Shown in pieces: positions 26,601 to 35,189 of a stretch of 64,000 bases of DNA. The DNA is from Chromohalobacter sp. 296-RDG (lineage in GTDB: Bacteria > Pseudomonadota > Gammaproteobacteria > Pseudomonadales > Halomonadaceae). How positions within the stretch are numbered: the first letter of the stretch is position 1; the number at the start of each line of letters is the position of its first letter. The stretch covers positions 1 through 64,000 of the forward strand of contig NZ_JARANY010000017.1 in assembly GCF_029889885.1 (NCBI RefSeq), given 5' to 3'. Below the pieces are notes generated by a model. It made no database searches, was not told the origin of the DNA, and saw only the letters and a program-made list of their open reading frames with translations. Made by a program: the position numbers and the translations under genes.

Positions 26601-27641
26601 CAGCAGGTCGAAACCGACGAGCTGCGCCATACCATTGATCATATCGACAATTCGCTACAGGCCGCCGAGGAGCTTTTGAGCACGTTGCTCGACATCTCCA
26701 AGCTTGATGCCGGCGCCCTGACACCCCGCCGCACACAGTTCCCATTGACCGACATCCTGCGCCCGCTGCGCGCCGAGTTCGAAGTCATGGCGACGGATCG
26801 TGGGCTCGATCTGGATGTCGTCGCCACCGGGACCTGGGTGGACAGCGACGCCCAGATGTTGCGACGCATCGTGCAGAATTTCCTCTCCAACGCGCTGCGC
26901 TATACACAGCAAGGGCGTGTGCTGCTGGGTTGCCGGCGCAAGGGCGAAAAACTGAGCATCGAGGTCTGGGATACCGGTCCGGGAATTCCCGAGGCCAAGC
27001 AGGCGGAAATCTTCCAGGAATTTCGTCGCCTCGATCAGGCCTCGCGTCACAAGGAGGGCGAGAAAGGCCTGGGACTCGGGCTGTCCATCGCCGACCGCAT
27101 GAGCCGAGTGCTTGAGCATCCCATCAAGATTCGCTCGTGGGAAAATGTCGGCACCGTGTTCTCGGTGTCGGTGCCACGGGTCGAGGAACGCCAGCAGGAA
27201 AAAAGCGCCGAGGATACGCCCACGCGGCGTCCCGGCAACAAACTCGCAGGCGCCAGAATCCTGTGTATCGACAACGAGACACTGATCCTCGAGGGCATGA
27301 AGGCGATGCTCGATGGCTGGGAGTGCGAAGTCTTCACCGCCACGTCCATCGGCGGCGCCAAGTCGGTGTTACGCCATCTGGACAGCGATCCCGAGGCCAT
27401 TCTCGCCGACTACCATCTAGATAACGAGGTCACCGGATTGATGACTCTGGAAGCCCTCGAGAAACTCTGCGATGGGCCCGTCCCGGGTATCGTGATCACC
27501 GCCGACCAGACCGACGAGGTCGCCGAGGAGATTCGTCGCAATGGCTATCAGTTACTGCTCAAGCCGGTGCGCCCGGCCGCCTTGCGGGCGCTTTTGACAC
27601 GCACCCTGCAAGCCAACCGCGCCGCTCGCCAGGACCGCTAG
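23691..27641 (+). CDS. Transporter-fused hybrid sensor histidine kinase, CrbS-like
   Basis: 1316 residues. Residues 1 to about 530 are an SSS-type carrier domain with some 13 membrane helices; then a linker, PAS 1 (about 645-765, NINQGISVIDQNARLVVWN), PAS 2 (about 775-900), a coiled coil, HisKA with SHDLLQPLN (phospho-histidine 953), HATPase_c with FLSNALRYT, DTGPGIPE and GLGLGLSI, and a C-terminal receiver with aspartate 1240 (ILADYHLDNE). This is the architecture of CrbS/MxtR, which with a LuxR regulator switches on acs and other acetate genes. The regulator and acs lie 2 kb downstream, which supports that role. Whether the carrier domain transports is unknown. Confidence 0.94.
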   Translation: MFAGWLLIVVSLIYIAVLFAIAWRGDSQAKRHGPGKRRPIVYSLALAVYCTSWTFYGAVGEAATSGWSFASIFVGPILTFLLFWPVLAKMIRVAKRQNVTSIADFIASRYGKTQSLAAFASLVALIGTLPYIALQLKAVASAFTVLTDSADLTRAPVFGDTAFYIAAFMALFAILFGTRHTDATEHHEGLIHAIAFESVVKLLAFLVLGAYVTWGMFNGLGDLFGRADTYLELQRQLTEQDFGHGFWAQTLLAMLAIFCLPRQFHLAVVENTHADDAKRARWLFPLYLAAIGLFVLPIAAAGLTIFPDGDVNPDTFMLALPMAGGSEWLGLLTFIGGLSAATGMVIMAAMTVSIMISNEIIIPLLFRLRWFVTEGDYAKLVLRARRATIVVILLLAYIFYRLIAEYSTLASTGMLSFAAAAQFAPALLGGLYWKRGNRLGVIAGMNVGFAVWAYTLLLPSLVQAELLPMTWLTSGPLGLDWLAPTHLFGLNVGDSFTHGVMLSLGLNLFCYIFVSQITPQRVVERIQASLFVDSVETRQTSVNRPWTGATTVGDLKVLCERFLGTSQVQRAFEDYSRRGGQSVDDNTRASIDVIQFTERLLSSVLGASSARIVVNSALQGRGIGISDVISIVDEASQVLEFNRALLQATIENINQGISVIDQNARLVVWNQRYLELFRFPDSLIRVNAPFDKILRYNAHNGEYGPGDPEEHVELLMDNIRQGQPHRYVRYRQDGTVLEVQGNPMPGGGFVYTYQDITQQKRTEEALIRSENNIRIYTDNVPALIAYFDKECRYLFTNRAYEAAMGIDRNEAIGERFDHVMPAQVIRERSPWMHRVLAGERVSFEISQDDGDGGVRYMLVTYTPHFGEGENVLGFFALYQDITERRLAEIALRETNENLEERVRERTQALSEANAALRQENHVRAEAESALRQAKQVAEEANASKTRFLAAASHDLLQPLNAARLFTSALGQQVETDELRHTIDHIDNSLQAAEELLSTLLDISKLDAGALTPRRTQFPLTDILRPLRAEFEVMATDRGLDLDVVATGTWVDSDAQMLRRIVQNFLSNALRYTQQGRVLLGCRRKGEKLSIEVWDTGPGIPEAKQAEIFQEFRRLDQASRHKEGEKGLGLGLSIADRMSRVLEHPIKIRSWENVGTVFSVSVPRVEERQQEKSAEDTPTRRPGNKLAGARILCIDNETLILEGMKAMLDGWECEVFTATSIGGAKSVLRHLDSDPEAILADYHLDNEVTGLMTLEALEKLCDGPVPGIVITADQTDEVAEEIRRNGYQLLLKPVRPAALRALLTRTLQANRAARQDR

Positions 27642-27751
27642 CGTGGGAGACAGACGACACCCGGAAGCAATTAATAGTCAAAATCAATCGCCTCTCGGGA
27701 CAACGACTATTGGTCAAGCCAAGGCCTCTAAGTTAACCTTTAGACATTCGA

Positions 27752-27765
27752 TTAACCATGGTTAA
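27752..27765. promoter_or_regulatory. Candidate MntR operator upstream of mntH
   Basis: A perfect 14-base palindrome TTAACCATGGTTAA ends 15 bases before the mntH start, with a related half GTTAACC about 20 bases earlier. It lies where a DtxR-type manganese repressor should bind, and mntR is the next gene. The palindrome is seen; binding is inferred. Confidence 0.55.
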
Positions 27766-27780
27766 ATTAGGGTCGCTACC

Positions 27781-29061
27781 ATGCTGAGTACAATTTCCGA
27801 CAGTGCGATCCGCGAGCAAGCGGCCTCGACGCTCAATGGCAAGGCCCGACGCTGGGGATGGACAGCCTTTTTCGGCCCTGCGCTGATCGCCGCGGTGGCC
27901 TATATCGACCCCGGCAACTTCGCCACCAACATCGAAGCGGGATCGCGCTACGGCTATACCCTACTGTGGGGGGTACTCGTCGCCAACCTGATGGCCATGC
28001 TGATCCAGACCCTCTCGGCACGCCTGGGGCTCGCCACCGGGCGCAACTTGCCCCAGGTGATTCGCGCACGCTATCCACGCCCCGTGGTCTGGTGCTATTG
28101 GATACAAGCAGAGGTCGTGGCCATCGCCACCGATCTCGCCGAATTTCTCGGCGCGGCATTAGCCTTCAATCTGTTGTTCGGGCTATCGCTGATGGAAGGC
28201 GCGTTGCTCACCGGAGCGATCACCTACCTGGCACTGCATCTCTACCGCTACGGTTTCCGCCTCATGGAGATCGTCATCGGCGCCATGATCCTGGCCGTGG
28301 CGGGCGGCTTCATCCTCGAGCTGGTGCTCAGCCGACCGGAAACGACACCGCTACTCGAAGGTTTGCTGATTCCCGGCTTTCCAGATAGCTATTCGCTCTA
28401 CCTGGCGGCGGGTATACTCGGCGCCACGGTCATGCCGCATGTCATCTATCTGCATTCGGCCCTGTCGCAGCAACGCATCCAAGTGAAGGACGATGCCCAC
28501 CGCTTACGCTTGATGCGTTACTATCGCCTCGATGTCATCATCGGCATGGCTATCGCCGGTGTGATCAACCTCAGCATGCTGGCCATGGCAGCGGCAGTCT
28601 TTCATGCCAACGGCCGGTTGGATGTCGCCACCATCAGTGATAGCTATCAATTGCTGGCACCGATGCTGGGGCAGGTCACTGCGAGTCATGTCTTCGGTGC
28701 CGCCTTGTTGCTCGCCGGGCTGTCGTCGTCCATCGTCGGCACGCTGTCTGGGCAAGTCATCATGCAGGGCTTCGTGAACTTCACGATCCCTCTTTGGCTG
28801 CGCCGCCTGGTGACCATGTTGCCGGCGCTGGTGATCATCATGCTCGGCGTGTCCGAGCAGAAGGCCTTGGTCGCCAGTCAGGTGATTCTCAGCTTCGGGA
28901 TTCCGTTTGCACTCATCCCACTGCTTTTCTTCACCGCCAATCGCCGTATCATGGGCAACCTGGTCAATCACAAATCGGTAACCGTGGTGGGCGGTATCGT
29001 GTGCACGTTAATCGTCGCCCTTAATGCGTACGTGCTATTTTCTACGTTCACGGGACACTGA
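27781..29061 (+). CDS. mntH: Nramp-family divalent metal transporter
   Basis: 426 residues, about 11 membrane helices. The Nramp metal-site motif DPGNFATNIEAG (about 41-52) in helix 1 and MPHVIYLHSAL in helix 6 (about 219-229) contain the aspartate, asparagine and methionine-type ligands. It brings Mn2+ (and possibly Fe2+) into the cell with protons. The start at 27781 overlaps a palindromic candidate operator region. It is followed after 13 bases by mntR, forming a self-regulated manganese operon placed between the acetate kinase and its regulator. Confidence 0.95.
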   Translation: MLSTISDSAIREQAASTLNGKARRWGWTAFFGPALIAAVAYIDPGNFATNIEAGSRYGYTLLWGVLVANLMAMLIQTLSARLGLATGRNLPQVIRARYPRPVVWCYWIQAEVVAIATDLAEFLGAALAFNLLFGLSLMEGALLTGAITYLALHLYRYGFRLMEIVIGAMILAVAGGFILELVLSRPETTPLLEGLLIPGFPDSYSLYLAAGILGATVMPHVIYLHSALSQQRIQVKDDAHRLRLMRYYRLDVIIGMAIAGVINLSMLAMAAAVFHANGRLDVATISDSYQLLAPMLGQVTASHVFGAALLLAGLSSSIVGTLSGQVIMQGFVNFTIPLWLRRLVTMLPALVIIMLGVSEQKALVASQVILSFGIPFALIPLLFFTANRRIMGNLVNHKSVTVVGGIVCTLIVALNAYVLFSTFTGH

Positions 29062-29074
29062 AAGCAGGGGTTGC

Positions 29075-29494
29075 ATGAAGTCTCAGCCCAAGCACGAATA
29101 TTTCAAACGCGTTCGGCAGGATCATCAGACCGAGCTGGTCGAGGATTATGTCGAGGAAATCGCGCACCTGCATACGCAGCTGGGCGAAGCTCGTGCCAGC
29201 GATCTGGCCGAGTGCTTCGGCGTCAGTGCGGCGGCAGTGTCAAAAGTCATCGCACGTTTGAAACGCGACGGCCTTGCCGTCGCGCGCCCCTACCGCGGGA
29301 TCTTCCTGACCGACGAGGGGGATGCCCTCGCCAAGCGCGTCATGGCACGCCACCGGGTAGTACTCGATGCCTTGCGGGCGCTCGGTGTGCCCGAGGAAGT
29401 CGCACGTGCCGACTCCGAGGGCATCGAGCATCACTGCAGTGAAGAAACCGTCAACGCCATGCGCGATTTCCTGGACCGCCAGTCGCCTTCATGA
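29075..29494 (+). CDS. mntR: DtxR-family manganese repressor
   Basis: 139 residues from ATG 29075 (AGGGG before it). N-terminal winged helix (DYVEEIAHLHTQ, ASDLAECFGVSAAAVSKVIARL) and a C-terminal dimer/metal domain with ADSEGIEHHCSEE, the place of the E-x2-E-H metal ligands of MntR. It has no SH3-like third domain, as usual for MntR. It should repress mntH when manganese is plentiful. Second gene of the mntH-mntR unit, converging on the response regulator with a hairpin between. Confidence 0.92.
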   Translation: MKSQPKHEYFKRVRQDHQTELVEDYVEEIAHLHTQLGEARASDLAECFGVSAAAVSKVIARLKRDGLAVARPYRGIFLTDEGDALAKRVMARHRVVLDALRALGVPEEVARADSEGIEHHCSEETVNAMRDFLDRQSPS

Positions 29495-29550
29495 GCCGCC
29501 TGACACGGCCCTGGGAGTGCGTACTGATACGCAGATAGCCCCCGTACGAA

Positions 29551-29585
29551 GAAGCCGCTCCCATGCTACTGGGAACGGCTTCTTG
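29551..29585. terminator. Terminator between mntR and the response regulator
   Basis: GAAGCCGCTCCC pairs with GGGAACGGCTTC (one mismatch, loop ATGCTACT), followed by TTGT on the plus strand and preceded by GTACGAA on the other. It probably serves both converging genes. Confidence 0.7.
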
Positions 29586-29628
29586 TCTCTCACATGGCCT
29601 CGTCTCGTATGCTGTCGCCAAGGGCAGC

Positions 29629-30291
29629 CTAGGACTCGACCTTGGGCGGCTCGACCTCGAGTTTCTGTGCAGCGATGACCGCCTGCGTGCGCGAATGCAC
29701 CCCCAGTTTGCGGAGTATCGCCGTGACGTGCGCCTTGATGGTCGCCTCCGACACGTTGAGCTCATAGGCGATCTGCTTGTTGAGCAGGCCTTCGTTCAAC
29801 ATGTTGAGTACCCGGAACTGCTGGGGCGTCAGTGAGGCGATGGCTTCGGCGAAACGTGCTTCCTCTTCGTTCGATTCGCCGAGAATTTCAGCCATCTCTT
29901 CTGGCAACCAGACCTCTCCCTCGAGCACCTGGCGGATCGCCTCGGCGATAACATCCAGCGACGAGGACTTGGGAATGAAACCCGATGCGCCATAGTCGAT
30001 GGCACGACGCACGACGGGCGGCTCCTCGCTACCCGAAATGACGACCACGGGCACCTCGGGCGACTGACCGCGCAGTTGGATCAGTCCCGAAAAGCCATGT
30101 GCGCCCGGCATGTGCAAGTCAAGCAAGATAAGATCGGCATCGGGATGGCGCATTACCATGTCGGAAGTCGCCTCCATGGTATCGGCTTCGACGATCTCCG
30201 CCTGTGGCGCTACTTGGCGCAACGCCTGGTTGAGCGCGGCACGAAATAGCGGGTGGTCATCGGCGACGATGAATTTCTGGGCAAAAGCCAT
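29629..30291 (-). CDS. LuxR-family response regulator, CrbR/ErdR-like
   Basis: 220 residues from ATG 30291 (GGAGGAG upstream); a longer frame is ignored. Receiver domain with ADDHPLFR (10-17), phospho-acceptor D58 in LLDLHMPG and GFIPKSSS; C-terminal LuxR helix-turn-helix LTPQQFRVLNMLNEGLLNKQIA. The CrbR/ErdR group activates acs and related acetate or alcohol genes after phosphorylation by CrbS/MxtR. It lies next to acs (260 bases upstream end to end, same strand) and near the matching kinase, which supports this role. Confidence 0.92.
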   Translation of the reverse strand: MAFAQKFIVADDHPLFRAALNQALRQVAPQAEIVEADTMEATSDMVMRHPDADLILLDLHMPGAHGFSGLIQLRGQSPEVPVVVISGSEEPPVVRRAIDYGASGFIPKSSSLDVIAEAIRQVLEGEVWLPEEMAEILGESNEEEARFAEAIASLTPQQFRVLNMLNEGLLNKQIAYELNVSEATIKAHVTAILRKLGVHSRTQAVIAAQKLEVEPPKVES

Positions 30292-30446
30292 TGTGTCTCC
30301 TCCGGATCCCCCATGGAGCGAACGGTCGTGCCGCGATTGTCTTCGGCAAGCATCAGGTTCACGTCTTGTTTTCAACATGTTACCCCATGCTGTAGACAAT
30401 ACCCAAGCCTTGCGTCGACGCACCCCCGAACGTTCCTGGTGGCACG

Positions 30447-30468
30447 AAAAAGCCGGCCATCGGCCGGC
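30447..30468 (-). terminator. Intrinsic terminator of acs
   Basis: On the minus strand GCCGGCC-GAT-GGCCGGC is followed by TTTTT, about 80 bases after the acs stop codon. Confidence 0.85.
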
Positions 30469-30551
30469 GAAAGTCGGGCGGGCACCCGAGGCGAGCTGGC
30501 GTGCCGCCCCATGTCGAACGAACCGACGCCGGATACCCACCCCAACACGTG

Positions 30552-32501
<1,950 letters not shown>

Positions 32502-32533
32502 GGCTTCCTCGCAAAGGTCGAGAAATGGATAAT

Positions 32534-32559
32534 CGGTCACACGCTTGCCAATGTGACCG
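32534..32559. promoter_or_regulatory. Inverted repeat in the acs leader
   Basis: Perfect arms CGGTCACA (32534-32541) and TGTGACCG (32552-32559) are separated by 10 bases, 33-58 bases upstream of the acs start. It could be an operator or a leader hairpin. A T-run does not follow. Confidence 0.6.
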
Positions 32560-32654
32560 TCCAAGAATGTGTTACCAGCATATACCCCTAGCCCCCCTGG
32601 CTCCCTATTAGACCTTGGTATTACCATTTTTTCTTTTTAATTCATTGAGTTACA

Positions 32655-33197
32655 TCATTTTTTAGCAACGAAGTGCAAGCGCTGTCGACAATGTCGGCAA
32701 TGATAGTTCGTGCCTCGCTGTGCCAGCGAATGACGCCGTGCGGAAAAATGATGCTCAGTGACACAACCACAACGGTAGCAATACGGCGCGGGACTGGCAC
32801 GCGTGACATCGAAGCGATGCGTGGTACGTGGTGGCAAACCGTAGAGCTTGCGCATGACGGTACGCCATTCGTGACCGTGCGGACGCGCTGGCGGCCCCTC
32901 GAGATGGAAGACCAGCCAATGCGCCATCTCATGCGGCACCACATCCACCATGAACGCCTGGCGGTTCTCGCGCAGCAGGACCGGATTGAAACGTAGACCA
33001 CCGCGCGAGAAGTGCGCCTGACCGGCGCCCTTGCCACGCAGATCCAGCCACACGCCGGGGCGCGGCAGAGAAGGATGAACATCGAGGGCAACGCGCCAAG
33101 CCGCCTCGACACGCGCATATAGCGCCTCGTGCAGGGCCGGCTCGTCGAGCGACACTAACCAATCGTTATCGGGAGAGGGCAAGGTGACAGACATCAT
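32655..33197 (-). CDS. sprT: SprT family zinc metalloprotease-like protein
   Basis: 180 residues. The HEMAH zinc/catalytic motif lies near residue 90 (DVVPHEMAHWLVFHLEG) with a second histidine in HGHEW; the C-terminal zinc ribbon has CYRCGC and CRHC. SprT proteins are related to the eukaryotic DNA-protein crosslink protease Spartan; the bacterial role is poorly known. ATG at 33197 (a second, adjacent ATG at 33194 is possible). Divergent from the UPF0149 gene. Confidence 0.92.
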   Translation of the reverse strand: MMSVTLPSPDNDWLVSLDEPALHEALYARVEAAWRVALDVHPSLPRPGVWLDLRGKGAGQAHFSRGGLRFNPVLLRENRQAFMVDVVPHEMAHWLVFHLEGPPARPHGHEWRTVMRKLYGLPPRTTHRFDVTRASPAPYCYRCGCVTEHHFSARRHSLAQRGTNYHCRHCRQRLHFVAKK

Positions 33198-33268
33198 GGG
33201 ATGCTAGAATGCCGCGCAACGCGACAGGCGTCCACCACTCACCGACAGCTCCCTGCAAGAGGCCCATC

Positions 33269-33919
33269 ATGTCCGAGACGTCGCCCCCCATGCCACTGCT
33301 CGACGACGCAGCGCTCGAGACCCTCGACGATTTCCTGGCATCCGACCAGGTCGATCCCGAAGCGCTCGACTTGATCGGCACGCACGGCTTCCTCATCGCT
33401 CTCGCGATCGCGCCGATCGAGACACCGGCCACGACCTGGGTCGCCGAGCTTTACCATGGCGAACCGCAGTTCACCGACGCCGCGCAACGCGAGCAGATTC
33501 TCGGCCTCTGCGAGACACTCAAGCAAAACGCCATCGAAGCCCTCGAGCACGGCCATCTGCCCGAACTGCCGTTCGATCTCGAGCTCGGCGACATCGCCCC
33601 GGAGGAAACGCCCATCGGCGATTGGTGCGCGGGCTTCATGGAAGGCGTATTCCTTAATGAAGTCGCCTGGTTTGAACACGACGAAACTCGGGTCGCCGAA
33701 CTGCTGCTGCCCTTCATGGCGTTGTCGGGATTGTTCGATGACGAACCCGACATGCACGAGCTGATCGCTGACAGCACTCGCGCCGAGGCACTCGTCAAGC
33801 AGCTACCCGAGCTGATTCTGGATCTCTATCTGCACTACCGCGTCCCCGAGGAAAAGCCCAAGCCCACGCCGCGCAAGAAGAAACCCGCCGGACGGCCAGG
33901 CAGCAAGGGACGCGGCTAA
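33269..33919 (+). CDS. UPF0149 (YgfB/YecA) family protein
   Basis: 216 residues from ATG 33269, which has AGAGG upstream. All-helical UPF0149 fold with LIGTHGFLIALAIAP (about 31-45), WCAGFMEGV near residue 115 and LFDDEPDMHELI. The usual C-terminal SEC-C zinc motif of YecA is replaced by a basic tail (PRKKKPAGRPGSKGRG) that may bind nucleic acid or ribosomes. The function is not established. It converges with the clsB-like gene, with eight bases between stops. Confidence 0.88.
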   Translation: MSETSPPMPLLDDAALETLDDFLASDQVDPEALDLIGTHGFLIALAIAPIETPATTWVAELYHGEPQFTDAAQREQILGLCETLKQNAIEALEHGHLPELPFDLELGDIAPEETPIGDWCAGFMEGVFLNEVAWFEHDETRVAELLLPFMALSGLFDDEPDMHELIADSTRAEALVKQLPELILDLYLHYRVPEEKPKPTPRKKKPAGRPGSKGRG

Positions 33920-33927
33920 GCACACGT

Positions 33928-35040
33928 TCAGCGCAATCGCGTCATCCATCCGTTGAGGGTGCCGAAAATCCATTCACGACCGCGCTGAGTCCATGGACGC
34001 TGACGCCACTGATCCCAATGGATTTCCTCGCTGGCAGCGAAGTTGCGCTCGAACAGGGCCGCCACGTCGCGGGCGAAACCGGCGTCCTCGACTTCCTGGT
34101 TGGCCTCCAGATTCCACTGCAGACTCCAGTGGTCGAAATTGCACGAGCCGATCGATGCCCAATCGTCGACCAGCACGAACTTGGCGTGAATGAAGGTCGG
34201 CTGAAACTCGTAGATGCGCACCCCGGCCCGCAACAGTCGCGCGTAGAAACGCTGCCCAGCATAGCGAATACCCGGATGGTCATGGCGCGATCCCGGAAGC
34301 AACAGGCGCACGTCGAGCCCCAGACGCGCGGCACGGATCAGGCGTCGGCGCAGACTGAAGGTCGGCACGAAGTAGGGTGTGCACAGCCACAACCGCCGCT
34401 CGGCAGTGGCAATACGCTGATGCAGCGAATGCCGGATCGCCTGGTAACGATGCCCACGCCCACTGATCATTCGCCCGCGCATGTCCTCCGTGAGTGGTGC
34501 GATGTGGCGCGGGGACGGCCAGTACCGCAGCGCTGCCTTGCGGCGTGTCAAGGGCGACTCCCAGAGCTGCGCGAACAGTCTGGTCCAATCCGCGACGACC
34601 GGTCCCTCGATACGTACGGCGACTTCATACCATGCCTCGATGAAGGAATCGACGGCGCCGAAACCACCAGTAAAAGCCAGTTGCTCGTCGACGATCAGCA
34701 GCTTGCGATGATCGCGCGACAGATTTTTGCCCAGTTGATGCCAGGCCAGCGGATTGAAGAAGCGCAACGTCACGCCTGCTTCGCGCAAGCGCTCGCGGTC
34801 CGCATGCGCGAGCTTCATCGAACCGTAGCCATCGAGCAGTACCAGCACCGTGATACCCCGCCCAGCCGCCGTGCACAAGGCATCGATCACCCGCGTGGCG
34901 AGCGTGCCCGATTCCATCAGATAGAGTTCGAGATAAAGCGTAGTGCGCGCTTCATCGATGGCTGAGAACAAGGCGGGAAGAAAACGCTTGCCTTCCGGCA
35001 ATAAGGTGAAACGGTTGCCTACCTGCCAACGTCCGCGCAT
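33928..35040 (-). CDS. clsB: Phospholipase D-type cardiolipin synthase (ClsB-like)
   Basis: 370 residues from ATG 35040 (AAGGAG upstream). Two HKD motifs: RDHRKLLIVDEQLAFTGG (about 113-130) and FIHAKFVLVDDWASIGSCN (about 287-305). The absence of N-terminal membrane helices makes it ClsB-like rather than ClsA-like. It joins phosphatidyl groups to make cardiolipin at the membrane. Divergent from plsB over 149 bases, so two phospholipid genes share a promoter region. Confidence 0.92.
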   Translation of the reverse strand: MRGRWQVGNRFTLLPEGKRFLPALFSAIDEARTTLYLELYLMESGTLATRVIDALCTAAGRGITVLVLLDGYGSMKLAHADRERLREAGVTLRFFNPLAWHQLGKNLSRDHRKLLIVDEQLAFTGGFGAVDSFIEAWYEVAVRIEGPVVADWTRLFAQLWESPLTRRKAALRYWPSPRHIAPLTEDMRGRMISGRGHRYQAIRHSLHQRIATAERRLWLCTPYFVPTFSLRRRLIRAARLGLDVRLLLPGSRHDHPGIRYAGQRFYARLLRAGVRIYEFQPTFIHAKFVLVDDWASIGSCNFDHWSLQWNLEANQEVEDAGFARDVAALFERNFAASEEIHWDQWRQRPWTQRGREWIFGTLNGWMTRLR

Positions 35041-35189
35041 GGTGTCTCCTTGATTCGCCGCCTGCGCAGCGGCTTGGTCATGCGTATTGACGCACGTTTG
35101 CAACGTCGCTTAAAAGCGCCAGCCTTGGGCCTACCCCGCCTGGACCTGGCTAGCTATACTGCTTTATCGCGTTCCTTCAAGGCTAATGG

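Noticed and set aside
32534-32559. CRP box upstream of acs
   Set aside because: The half-sites are in reverse order (TCACA...TGTGA) and spaced by 10 bases, unlike TGTGA-N6-TCACA.
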